Positions 1-6,308 of a stretch of 6,928 bases of DNA are shown piece after piece. Made by a program: the position numbers and the translations under genes. The notes under the pieces were generated by a model. That model did no database searches, was not told where the DNA came from, and saw nothing but the letters and a program-made list of their open reading frames with translations. The stretch covers positions 1 through 6,928 of the forward strand of contig JADQBO010000450.1 of assembly GCA_016278585.1 (NCBI GenBank), read 5' to 3'. The stretch comes from Desulfosporosinus sp. GTDB taxonomy: Bacteria; Bacillota; Desulfitobacteriia; Desulfitobacteriales; Desulfitobacteriaceae. Numbering within the stretch: the first letter of the stretch is position 1; every line of letters starts with the position of its first letter.

Positions 1-244
1 GTATACCAATTAGGCTGGCAATTAGAACCATGATCAAAGTACCTACAATCGCATTGGCCATCCCACCCCCGGGCAAACCCATTGCCCTCGGTAAATTGGT
101 GAAAAATTGTAAATCCAAGGCCCCAATTCCGTTTTTTATAACATACCCAAGAACTCCAAACAATGGAATTAGGGCAATGATTGTCGCTAAAGTAAACACA
201 CCTAACATCAACCAATTTTGGTATCTACGAACGTAATTACTCAT
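1..244 (-). CDS. pstA: Phosphate ABC transporter permease PstA (N-terminal part, cut by window edge)
   Basis: This is one of the two membrane subunits of the PstSCAB importer, which moves phosphate across the cytoplasmic membrane using ATP hydrolysed by PstB. Eighty-one residues are visible, beginning MSNYVRRYQNWLMLGVF. A first membrane segment lies at about residues 12-36. It is followed by an extracytoplasmic stretch with a glycine-rich turn (LPGGGMANAI, 57-66) typical of PstA and related permeases, and a second membrane segment starts near 65. The EAA loop lies beyond the edge. The ATG overlaps the pstC stop as ATGA, and AAAGGAGG at 254-261 sits 9 bases upstream, so this start is well supported and translation is probably coupled to pstC. 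Identification rests on this N-terminus plus its place directly after pstS and pstC. A generic permease name would be the only alternative. Confidence 0.88.
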   Translation of the reverse strand, partial: MSNYVRRYQNWLMLGVFTLATIIALIPLFGVLGYVIKNGIGALDLQFFTNLPRAMGLPGGGMANAIVGTLIMVLIASLIGI

Positions 245-1185
245 ACAATATCGCCTCCTTTGGGACCCCGTGCTACGGACCAGACAAGAAGTCGGGCCAT
301 AAAATTAAGCACAAGTGTAATCCCAAACAGGATAAAACCGATTTCGACAAGTGCGCTTAAATAAAGATCATATGTAGCTTCTGTAAACTCGTTGGCAATC
401 ACGGCTGCCATGGAATAGGCAGGCGCGAATAAGGAGGGAAGAATATCCGGGCGATTGCCAATCACCATAGTTACAGCCATTGTTTCTCCGAGTGCTCGAC
501 CTAAACCCAGCATGATCCCCCCCATGATCCCTGATTTAGCATAGGGGAGAACCGCCACCCTTATCATCTCCCACTTCGTTGCCCCTAAGGCTAAGGCAGC
601 TTCCCGTTGGATATCAGGTACAGCAGCCATCACTTCCCTAGAGATCGCCGCAATTGTGGGTAGAATCATCACTGCCAAAATTAATCCTCCAGCTAACATA
701 CCAAAGCCGACAGGAGTCCCCTGAAAGAGAGGGATAAATCCGAACCATTTCGCCAATCCAGGTTCGACAGTTTCTCTTAGCCAAGGGACTAAGACAAAAA
801 TTCCCCATAATCCGTAGACAACACTGGGGATTGCTGCCAGCATCTCCACTAAAAATCCAACCACAGCACGAAACTTCGACGCAGCCATTTCATTTAGAAA
901 AATGGCTACACCAAGACCGATTGGGGCTGCCAGCAGCAAGGCTAATAATGAGGTCACTAATGTTCCATAGATAAATGGCAGTGCTCCGAATTGCTCCTTA
1001 ACTGGATCCCAAACGCGACCGGTAACAAAGCTAAAACCAAACCTTTGAATGCTTGGGCGCGCCGCGTCGAACATCTGCCACCCCATCCAAACCATGAGAA
1101 CCATAACACTAAGGGCCATCAAAAGTGTCAGGAGCCTCAAGGCTTGATCCCCTAATGAAATTGTAAGTTTATGTTTCTTACCCAT
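241..1185 (-). CDS. pstC: Phosphate ABC transporter permease PstC
   Basis: This is the second membrane subunit of the PstSCAB phosphate importer, expected to pair with PstA as the transmembrane channel. The 314-residue length is normal for PstC. I see about six hydrophobic segments, roughly at residues 18-38, 74-97, 108-135, 160-180, 215-240 and 275-300. The family's N-terminal pattern of one anchor helix followed by an extracytoplasmic domain (FVTGRVWDPVKEQFGALPFIYGT, about 53-75) is present in pieces. The cytoplasmic EAA loop that contacts PstB lies at about 194-213 (REAALALGATKWE), followed by the PstC-typical GLGRALGETMAV. The ATG at 1185 has an AAGGA ribosome site about 9 bases upstream. 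Only 43 bases separate it from pstS, with no hairpin seen, so it is cotranscribed. The stop overlaps the pstA start by 4 bases. Confidence 0.95.
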   Translation of the reverse strand: MGKKHKLTISLGDQALRLLTLLMALSVMVLMVWMGWQMFDAARPSIQRFGFSFVTGRVWDPVKEQFGALPFIYGTLVTSLLALLLAAPIGLGVAIFLNEMAASKFRAVVGFLVEMLAAIPSVVYGLWGIFVLVPWLRETVEPGLAKWFGFIPLFQGTPVGFGMLAGGLILAVMILPTIAAISREVMAAVPDIQREAALALGATKWEMIRVAVLPYAKSGIMGGIMLGLGRALGETMAVTMVIGNRPDILPSLFAPAYSMAAVIANEFTEATYDLYLSALVEIGFILFGITLVLNFMARLLVWSVARGPKGGDIV

Positions 1186-1228
1186 ATCTTCTGATCCTTC
1201 CGCCTTCCTCAGTCTTATCTATTTTAAG

Positions 1229-2308
1229 CTATTTCAAAAGAGGTTCTCCTTGATACGTGATCGATTTAAGCAACTCTTCTTCACGGCTTACTAAATTGGG
1301 CGGCAGTTTCGCGTAGTGTAATTCTTCGGAAAGTGCTTGTCCGTCATGAATCGCCCAATTGAGGAAGTTAACCAGGGCCGTGCCTTTAGCTTTATCTGTT
1401 TGTTCCTGATAAACTAAAGCCCAAGCAAAACCTGCAATTGGATAGGCATCGGCACTTGGAGCATTAACAATTGATACTCTCATGTCATCTGGAATTTTTG
1501 CAGCCGAGGCAGCTGCGGAGGTTGATTGAAGGGATGGGGCTACCCATTTACCCTCTTTATTTTTCAGCATGGCATAGGACAAGTTATTTTGAACGGCATA
1601 CGCCAGCTCTAAATATCCAATCGATCCAGACGTTTGTTGAATAACACCTGCTACACCAGCATTTCCTTTGCCACCTATCCCTGTAGGCCAATTTAAGGAA
1701 GTTCCTTTACCCACCTTACTTTTCCACTCCTGACTTATACTGCTGAGATAGTCTGAAAATATATAGGTTGTGCCGCTCCCGTCAGAACGATTAGCAACGG
1801 TTATTTTTAAGTCAGGTAAAGAAACACCGGGGTTTTCGGCTGTAATCTGTTGATCATTCCATTTGGTGATCTTTCCAAGGAAAATGTCAGCAAGTACCGA
1901 CGGACTTATCTTTAGGTCTTTCTGAACATTAGGAACATTATAAGTTACCGCTACTGCCCCTAAAGTTAAAGGAATGTGCAGCAATTTTCCACCTTTTGCA
2001 GCTTTAAGCTGCTCATCCGTCATCGGGCCGTCCGTGGCTCCAAAATCTATAGTTTGCTCTGAAACTTGTTTGATTCCTGCACCACTACCACTGCTCTGGT
2101 AGTTAATTGAAATGTTTCTATTTTTCTTGCGGAACTCTTCAATCTGTTGATTTAATAGAGGATAAACAAAGGAGCTTCCTGACCCGGTTAGACTAACTCT
2201 CTCCTCTTCTTGGCCTGCTGGAGTTTGATTTCCCTCTCCGCAGGCAGTAAGTAAAAGTGTTAACACTATCACTAGTAAGTAAGTTAGATATCGTTTGTTA
2301 TTAAACAT
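1229..2308 (-). CDS. pstS: Phosphate-binding lipoprotein PstS
   Basis: This is the extracytoplasmic phosphate receptor that delivers phosphate to the PstC-PstA channel. The 359-residue protein starts with a lipoprotein signal: basic MFNNKR, a hydrophobic core at about 8-22 and the lipobox LTAC, so Cys23 should be lipidated and anchor the mature protein. Phosphate-site motifs of the family are all present: TGSGSSF (41-47), SGSGAGIKQ (73-81), GATDGPM (90-96) with Asp93, and NRSDGSGTT (173-181) with Arg174, Ser178, Gly179 and Thr180. By alignment from memory these match the E. coli PstS ligands, with Ser46 in place of Thr10. The ATG at 2308 has GGAGG 7 bases upstream. It is the first gene of the pst operon seen here, and expression is probably phosphate-controlled (inferred from the family). 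No residue looks damaged. Confidence 0.96.
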   Translation of the reverse strand: MFNNKRYLTYLLVIVLTLLLTACGEGNQTPAGQEEERVSLTGSGSSFVYPLLNQQIEEFRKKNRNISINYQSSGSGAGIKQVSEQTIDFGATDGPMTDEQLKAAKGGKLLHIPLTLGAVAVTYNVPNVQKDLKISPSVLADIFLGKITKWNDQQITAENPGVSLPDLKITVANRSDGSGTTYIFSDYLSSISQEWKSKVGKGTSLNWPTGIGGKGNAGVAGVIQQTSGSIGYLELAYAVQNNLSYAMLKNKEGKWVAPSLQSTSAAASAAKIPDDMRVSIVNAPSADAYPIAGFAWALVYQEQTDKAKGTALVNFLNWAIHDGQALSEELHYAKLPPNLVSREEELLKSITYQGEPLLK

Positions 2309-2332
2309 AAAATTTCCTCCATCCTATGATTT

Positions 2333-2346
2333 ATTACTCAAGTAAT
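2333..2346. repeat. Short palindrome upstream of pstS
   Basis: The 14-base sequence ATTACTCAAGTAAT has perfect 6-base arms around a 2-base centre. It lies about 17 bases upstream of the pstS GGAGG site. It could be an operator half-dyad or a small leader hairpin, or it may be chance in AT-rich DNA. No T-run follows it on the pstS strand in a form that would make a terminator. Confidence 0.35.
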
Positions 2347-2379
2347 GTATTATTAACAAAGCCCAAGAAATCCTCTCTG

Positions 2380-2396
2380 TCTAAAGTTTGCGTTAA
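2380..2396 (-). promoter_or_regulatory. Possible pair of PhoP-like half-sites
   Basis: Read on the pstS strand, TTAACG (2396-2391) and TTTAGA (2385-2380) are two hexamers separated by 5 bases, giving the 11-base pitch known for PhoP direct repeats TT(A/C/T)ACA in Bacillus. Each matches the consensus at 5 of 6 positions. I could not find in-phase third and fourth repeats, which a strong PhoP site normally has. If the TATAAT at 2429-2434 is the real promoter, these would lie downstream of the start point, which does not suit activation. It is kept only because the downstream gene is pstS. Confidence 0.25.
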
Positions 2397-2401
2397 ATGG
2401 C

Positions 2402-2414
2402 TACATTTAATGTA
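2402..2414. repeat. 13-base palindrome in the divergent promoter region
   Basis: TACATTTAATGTA has perfect 6-base arms around one central T. It lies between the two divergent genes, about 15 bases downstream of the candidate minus-strand TATAAT, a position where a repressor could act on either direction. No protein that binds it is known from the sequence. Confidence 0.4.
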
Positions 2415-2470
2415 TAGACTTTGAAGGAATTATAAAACTCAGACTGAATTAAGGTCGAACAAACTTTTGT

Positions 2471-2476
2471 GAGGTG
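2471..2476 (+). promoter_or_regulatory. Ribosome binding site that selects the ATG at 2483
   Basis: GAGGTG ends 6 bases before ATG at 2483, a normal spacing. The in-frame GTG at 2474 lies within this same motif and has no separate ribosome site at suitable distance. The ATG is therefore preferred over the longer GTG-started reading. Confidence 0.7.
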
Positions 2477-2482
2477 TCACGT

Positions 2483-3121
2483 ATGTTTGCTGAAGATGAA
2501 ACAATAGAACCTATCGACACGTGCGGTTGTGGCGATATAGGATATCTAACTGCTCGAACTGTTCCAATTGATTTAGCCCATGGTGTAGGACACGTGAATA
2601 ATGTTCCCGTTTATCACTGTCGCTCTAATTCCTGCCAACAATTTACGCTACCCTCGTTGGTTTCTCGCCGCCTCGATAGTATAGCGGAAGAGTTGGAAGA
2701 AACAAAAACAACCGAAACTATCTATTCCTTTAAGAACGACCAAGAACGAAATCAAGGTGCATATACACCCACTCTAGATCCCCTGCGCCGGACTAACGAC
2801 CAAACCCATATCGAGGCTTTTACGTTTCAATTCGCTAACCGGCAATATGAAGATGCTCGAGTTGTACAAATCGTACCCGGAGAGGCTATCTTCTTTCAAA
2901 GTAAGTTTGAAGAAACTGAATACTACCTGCTTCGTTACGAAGAAGATAATCGAACGGAAGGAAAATGGTTTTCCTTTCTAAAGTTTTACTATGAAGAACC
3001 AGACTTAACGTACCAAGATTTCCTTGAATGGTCAGAAGACGGTCACCTTAAGGAATTAGGGCGAATAACTCTAGATGAAGTAGAAGATATGCTGATCGAT
3101 GAGTTTGGAGAATGGGCATAA
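2483..3121 (+). CDS. Acidic hypothetical protein with N-terminal zinc-ribbon-like segment
   Basis: I do not recognise a function for this 212-residue protein. Residues 13-64 hold four cysteines: TCGCG (Cys14, Cys16) and YHCRSNSC (Cys46, Cys51), followed by LPSLVSRRL. The order CxC, about 30 residues with VPV before the second pair, then CxxxxC and a short helix recalls YgiT/MqsA-type zinc fingers, but the cysteine spacings differ from the usual CxxC pairs, so metal binding is inferred. The rest is very acidic: I count 43 Asp/Glu against 18 Lys/Arg over the whole protein. It contains alternating aromatic stretches (IFFQSKFEETEYYLLRY, 136-152; WFSFLKFYYEE, 162-172) that look like beta strands, and an acidic C-terminal helix. 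There are no membrane segments or signal peptide, so it is probably cytosolic. The gene stands alone, divergent from pstS and closed by its own terminator. ATG 2483 is chosen over GTG 2474 because of the GAGGTG site. Confidence 0.85.
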   Translation: MFAEDETIEPIDTCGCGDIGYLTARTVPIDLAHGVGHVNNVPVYHCRSNSCQQFTLPSLVSRRLDSIAEELEETKTTETIYSFKNDQERNQGAYTPTLDPLRRTNDQTHIEAFTFQFANRQYEDARVVQIVPGEAIFFQSKFEETEYYLLRYEEDNRTEGKWFSFLKFYYEEPDLTYQDFLEWSEDGHLKELGRITLDEVEDMLIDEFGEWA

Positions 3122-3161
3122 TAAAAGGCGTTAGTAGCTTTTGGCTACTAACGCCTTTTAT
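3121..3161. terminator. Bidirectional rho-independent terminator
   Basis: An 18-bp perfect stem (3121-3138 pairing with 3144-3161) has a 5-base TTTTG loop. The core is GGCGTTAGTAGC, flanked by AAAA on one side and TTTT on the other, so either strand ends in a U-run after the hairpin. It overlaps the last base of the stop codon of the plus-strand gene and lies 107 bases past the stop of the minus-strand radical SAM gene. It is therefore placed to end both convergent transcripts. Confidence 0.93.
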
Positions 3162-3268
3162 TTGGAGGAATCCTAGGGACGGGGCAAATTCCTTTTAGTC
3201 TTGGGCACTAGGTAAGTGCTATACCGTCGTCAAATTGCTGACACTTCCCTCGATGAGGTCGAAAGGAT

Positions 3269-5413
3269 TTACTTCTTGCCCCCGCGCTGTTTTCTCTTAC
3301 CCTTATGGATCTGATTATCTGAACCCTTCCGAAATAGTCCCTTCTCCTTTTCCGCAACCCCTTCTGGCTGAATTTTCCGGCCCTGGGCACTTTTAGAAGG
3401 ACTTGCTGGGAGCCGGGAATCTTTGGATCGTCCATCCTTAGGTGGTATACCTGTAGACGGTGTTTCTGCACTTCGAGTATTCTTGCGTCCTTCTGTACGC
3501 GACGCGCCTTTAACTAGAATTTCCTGACTTGGTGAGCCCTTTTTCTTCATTCCTGATCTTCTTGTTGGTTTTTTCCCGGTTTTTTTGCCCAATTCGTTCT
3601 GATCGTCTCGAATATATCGTCTAGGTCGTATTAAACACTTAGGCCCATATCCAATAAGATCCTCACGATGAGCTGAGCGTAAAGCTTCTTCGACTAACCC
3701 ATGGTTTTTAGGATTCCGATACTGAATTAAAGCCCTCTGCATCGCCTTCTCATGCATGCTTCGTGGAATATAAACTGATTCCATCGTCCTAGGGTCTAAG
3801 CCCGTATAGTACATGCAAGTAGAAAGTGTTCCTGGGGTTGGAATGAAATCCTGAACTTGTTCTGGGTTTACACCCATATCCCGAACATATTCAGCTAATT
3901 CAACGGCCTCTTTAAGCGTGCTTCCTGGGTGTGAAGACATTAAATAAGGTACGAGATATTGTTGTTTGCCTAATTTCTCATTAGTTTTACGGAACTCCTG
4001 CACAAATTCTTCATGTACACCTTTTCCAGGTTTGCCCATTAATTTGAGGACTGAGTCACTAACATGTTCTGGGGCAACTTTCAATTGACCGCTAACATGA
4101 TGCTCACAAAGTTCACGAATAAACTTTGATTTTCGATCCGCTAACACTGCATCATACCGAATACCGGAACGAACAAACACTTTTTTCACCCTTGGTAAGC
4201 TTCGAAGGCGGCGCAAAAGATCTATGTATTCCTCATGATCATTCTCCAATTTAGTACACGGCTCTGGGAAGAGGCATTGTTTGTGTGAACAGGCTCCCTT
4301 GGTTAATTGTTTCTGACATGCCGGGCGGCGAAAGTTGGCCGTTGGCCCCCCTACATCGTGAATATATCCTTTAAAACGAGAATTCCAAGTCATTTGCTCA
4401 GCTTCCCGAATAATCGATTCCGCACTGCGGCTCTGAATGATTCTCCCTTGATGAAAGGTTAACGCACAGAAAGAGCATGCTCCAAAACACCCTCTAGCAC
4501 TTGTAAGGCTAAATTCTACTTCTTCAATAGCGGGTACTCCCCCAAGTTCTTCATAGGAAGGATGGTACGTTCCCATAAAAGGCAGGGCGTAGATGGCATC
4601 CATCTCCGCTTGGGTTAAGGGAAACGAGGGTTGGTTTTGTAGCACACTTTTTCGTCCATGAGATTGAAGCATGGATTTCCCTAAAAAAGGATCCTGTTGG
4701 TTATATTGAACCCAAAAAGCCTCAGCATATTTTTTCTTATCCTTAACAATTTCTTCGAAGGCAGGAAGCACTAAAGTATCTTTAGGCATAACATCTCCGG
4801 TCAAGGGTATCATGGTCCCCCTAACGTCTATTATCCGGTCAATAGGCTCACCACTATTTAGACGCTCTGCGACCTCCACGATTGGTTTTTCTCCCATACC
4901 AAAGACCAGTAAATCAGCTTGACTATCCAAGAGAATAGACCTTCGAACATCATTACTCCAATAGTCATAATGGGCAAAGCGTCTTAGTGAAGCCTCAATC
5001 CCCCCAATAATCACCGGAACACCGGGTAGAGCTTCCCTAACCCGATTCGAATACACGATCGTCGTTCGATCTGGTCTTAGACCTGACGTTCCTCCAGGAG
5101 AATATGCATCTTTATGTCGTTTCTTCTTAGCTGCAGTGTAATGATTAACCATGGAATCTAGATTTCCGCCAGAAATCAAACATGCCAAGCGAGGTTTTCC
5201 CATCGCTCGGAAATCTTGGAGATTCTTCCAGTCTGGCTGGGCCACGATCCCAACCCGATAGCCATGTTTTTCTAGAACACGAGCTATAATGGCAATACCA
5301 AAGCTAGGATGATCCACATAAGCATCTCCGCTAATCAAGAGAAAATCTAATTCATCCCAACCAACAGCCTCCATATCCGATCGATTCATAGGTAAAAAAC
5401 TTCGTGTACGCAT
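3269..5413 (-). CDS. ygiQ: YgiQ family radical SAM protein
   Basis: This is a member of the YgiQ (UPF0313) family of radical SAM enzymes, whose reaction is not established. The 714-residue protein opens with SFLPMNRSDMEAVGW and GDAYVDHPSFG (29-39), the family's N-terminal domain, and has GGIEASLRR at 137-145. The radical SAM motif CxxxCxxC is at Cys309, Cys313 and Cys316 (RGCFGACSFC) and should hold a 4Fe-4S cluster for SAM cleavage. GGPTAN (355-360) and a second cysteine set Cys366, 375, 380 and 386 follow, with spacing I recall as the same in E. coli YgiQ. VAPEH (446-450) and SSHPGS (493-498) are further conserved blocks. From about 601 a basic low-complexity tail runs to the end (33 Lys/Arg in 114 residues). 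ATG 5413 has AAAGGTGA 4-5 bases upstream and fits the family N-terminus. It lies 115 bases after motB on the same strand with no clear terminator between, so read-through is possible. Confidence 0.94.
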   Translation of the reverse strand: MRTRSFLPMNRSDMEAVGWDELDFLLISGDAYVDHPSFGIAIIARVLEKHGYRVGIVAQPDWKNLQDFRAMGKPRLACLISGGNLDSMVNHYTAAKKKRHKDAYSPGGTSGLRPDRTTIVYSNRVREALPGVPVIIGGIEASLRRFAHYDYWSNDVRRSILLDSQADLLVFGMGEKPIVEVAERLNSGEPIDRIIDVRGTMIPLTGDVMPKDTLVLPAFEEIVKDKKKYAEAFWVQYNQQDPFLGKSMLQSHGRKSVLQNQPSFPLTQAEMDAIYALPFMGTYHPSYEELGGVPAIEEVEFSLTSARGCFGACSFCALTFHQGRIIQSRSAESIIREAEQMTWNSRFKGYIHDVGGPTANFRRPACQKQLTKGACSHKQCLFPEPCTKLENDHEEYIDLLRRLRSLPRVKKVFVRSGIRYDAVLADRKSKFIRELCEHHVSGQLKVAPEHVSDSVLKLMGKPGKGVHEEFVQEFRKTNEKLGKQQYLVPYLMSSHPGSTLKEAVELAEYVRDMGVNPEQVQDFIPTPGTLSTCMYYTGLDPRTMESVYIPRSMHEKAMQRALIQYRNPKNHGLVEEALRSAHREDLIGYGPKCLIRPRRYIRDDQNELGKKTGKKPTRRSGMKKKGSPSQEILVKGASRTEGRKNTRSAETPSTGIPPKDGRSKDSRLPASPSKSAQGRKIQPEGVAEKEKGLFRKGSDNQIHKGKRKQRGGKK

Positions 5414-5426
5414 AGTCTCACCTTTC

Positions 5427-5450
5427 TAGTTTAAAACAACACTTAAACTA
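5427..5450. repeat. Inverted repeat in the ygiQ leader
   Basis: TAGTTTAA (5427-5434) and TTAAACTA (5443-5450) are perfect 8-base arms around an 8-base spacer. The repeat ends 2 bases from the AAAGGTGA ribosome site of the ygiQ-type gene. It could be a protein binding site or a weak AT-rich hairpin near the ribosome site. No T-run follows, so it is not a terminator. Confidence 0.4.
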
Positions 5451-5528
5451 TGAACATTTTATTTGATAAACATAACTGTTTTCTGAAGTTGCAAATACCA
5501 CACGTACAACTATTGCTTTAATCAATGA

Positions 5529-6308
5529 TTATGGGACAATACTTTTAACTTCTATCGTATTCCGAATAATATTCACATCTACACGCCGATTTTTTGCTCG
5601 GCCCTCGAAGGTTTCATTGGTATCAATGGGTTGGAACTCGCCATATCCGATGGAACGAAATCGAGCTTGATTGATGCTATTCGCTTTCAGCAGATACTTC
5701 ATAAAGTTTAATGATCGCCGGGAGCTTAAATCCCAATTGGAATCAAATTCATTAGTATTAATGGGTATATTATCAGTATGCCCCGCTACCTCCACTTTGT
5801 AATCAGGATACATACTTAACATATCCGAAATAACCGATGCTAATTTTTGAGCCTCTGGTTTTACTACAGCCATTCCTGAATCAAATAAAGCATAATCTTG
5901 AATTGTAATTTTAAGCATATCATTGGTAACATTGGTCTGGAGTTGCAGGGTTAGCCCATTTTCCATAATAAATACATCAAGCTTCCTCTTAATAGCTTCC
6001 ATATCCTGTTTTTCCTTATTAATCAGGTCTTTGAGCTTTTGTTCTTGCTCACTCTCTTTCAACTTCTTAATATCATTTGCCGAAACTTCATCTAACGATA
6101 TAGTATCAGATTCCTCAAAAACACTTACCCCTCCGTTGAAAGCACTGTTTAAACCCTGCATAACCTGAGCATATCTTTTTTCATCTACCTGACTTGATGC
6201 AAATAATATAATAAATAATGCTAGTAGTAACGTTAATAAATCAGCATATGGAAGTAACCATGCCTCGTCCATGTGTTCTTCATGATGCTCTTTTTTATGT
6301 TTTTTCAA
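5529..6308 (-). CDS. motB: Flagellar stator protein MotB
   Basis: MotB pairs with MotA to form the stator, which passes ions through the membrane and is anchored to peptidoglycan. From TTG 6308 the protein has 259 residues. It has a basic, histidine-rich cytoplasmic start (MKKHKKEHHEEH), then the signature DEAWLLPYADLLTLLLALFI with Asp23 as the ion-carrying residue in a single membrane helix to about 39. A charged, coiled-coil-like linker lies at about 72-112. The OmpA/MotB peptidoglycan-binding domain at about 135-250 has GHTDN (176-180), NWDLSSRRS (191-199) and RAKNRRVDV (237-245). The LLLALFIILFASS helix resembles proton-type MotB more than sodium-type MotS, but that is inference. TTG is chosen because GGAGGGAG lies 6 bases before it, while the in-frame ATG at 6338 lacks any ribosome site and would overlap motA by 44 bases. 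The chosen start overlaps motA by 14 bases and matches known MotB N-termini. Confidence 0.93.
   Translation of the reverse strand: MKKHKKEHHEEHMDEAWLLPYADLLTLLLALFIILFASSQVDEKRYAQVMQGLNSAFNGGVSVFEESDTISLDEVSANDIKKLKESEQEQKLKDLINKEKQDMEAIKRKLDVFIMENGLTLQLQTNVTNDMLKITIQDYALFDSGMAVVKPEAQKLASVISDMLSMYPDYKVEVAGHTDNIPINTNEFDSNWDLSSRRSLNFMKYLLKANSINQARFRSIGYGEFQPIDTNETFEGRAKNRRVDVNIIRNTIEVKSIVP

Larger units (their letters stand above)
2309..2482. promoter_or_regulatory. Divergent intergenic region between pstS and the acidic zinc-ribbon gene
   Basis: This AT-rich interval separates two genes that point away from each other, so it must hold promoters for both. On the minus strand a perfect TATAAT lies at 2429-2434, with TTCGAC at 2454-2459 as a poor -35 match and a long 19-base spacer. 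That would give pstS a leader of about 115 bases. On the plus strand TTGCGT (2388-2393) with TGTATA (2411-2416) is the best pair I can offer, and it is weak. Two short palindromes and a pair of PhoP-like hexamers also lie here and are listed separately. The location of regulatory DNA is secure, but the exact promoter boxes are guesses. Confidence 0.5.

Noticed and set aside
30..236. Plus-strand open frame of 68 codons
   Set aside because: It lies entirely opposite pstA coding sequence, has no ribosome site, and its proline-rich product looks like an antisense shadow.
2474..2482. GTG start three codons earlier for the acidic zinc-ribbon gene
   Set aside because: The GTG lies inside the GAGGTG ribosome site that is correctly spaced for the ATG at 2483.
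2483..3121. MqsA/YgiT antitoxin assignment
   Set aside because: No toxin gene is adjacent, no helix-turn-helix is visible, and the cysteine spacing is not the usual CxxC. Only a loose resemblance of the N-terminus is supported.
3208..3471. Minus-strand open frame of 87 codons overlapping the end of the ygiQ-type gene
   Set aside because: It is an alternative frame of the basic tail region, without a convincing ribosome site or recognisable product.
5465..5494. Candidate sigma-A promoter for the ygiQ-type gene (TTGCAA, 18-base spacer, TTTATC)
   Set aside because: The -10 box matches the consensus at only three positions, so it is not distinguishable from chance in AT-rich DNA.
5500..5528. 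Possible terminator directly after motB
   Set aside because: Only short, AT-rich or long-loop inverted repeats are present and no T-run follows them.
5923..6168. Plus-strand open frame of 81 codons
   Set aside because: It is antisense to the motB linker; its Ser/Leu/Phe-rich product is what results from reading the opposite strand of a Lys/Glu-rich coiled coil.
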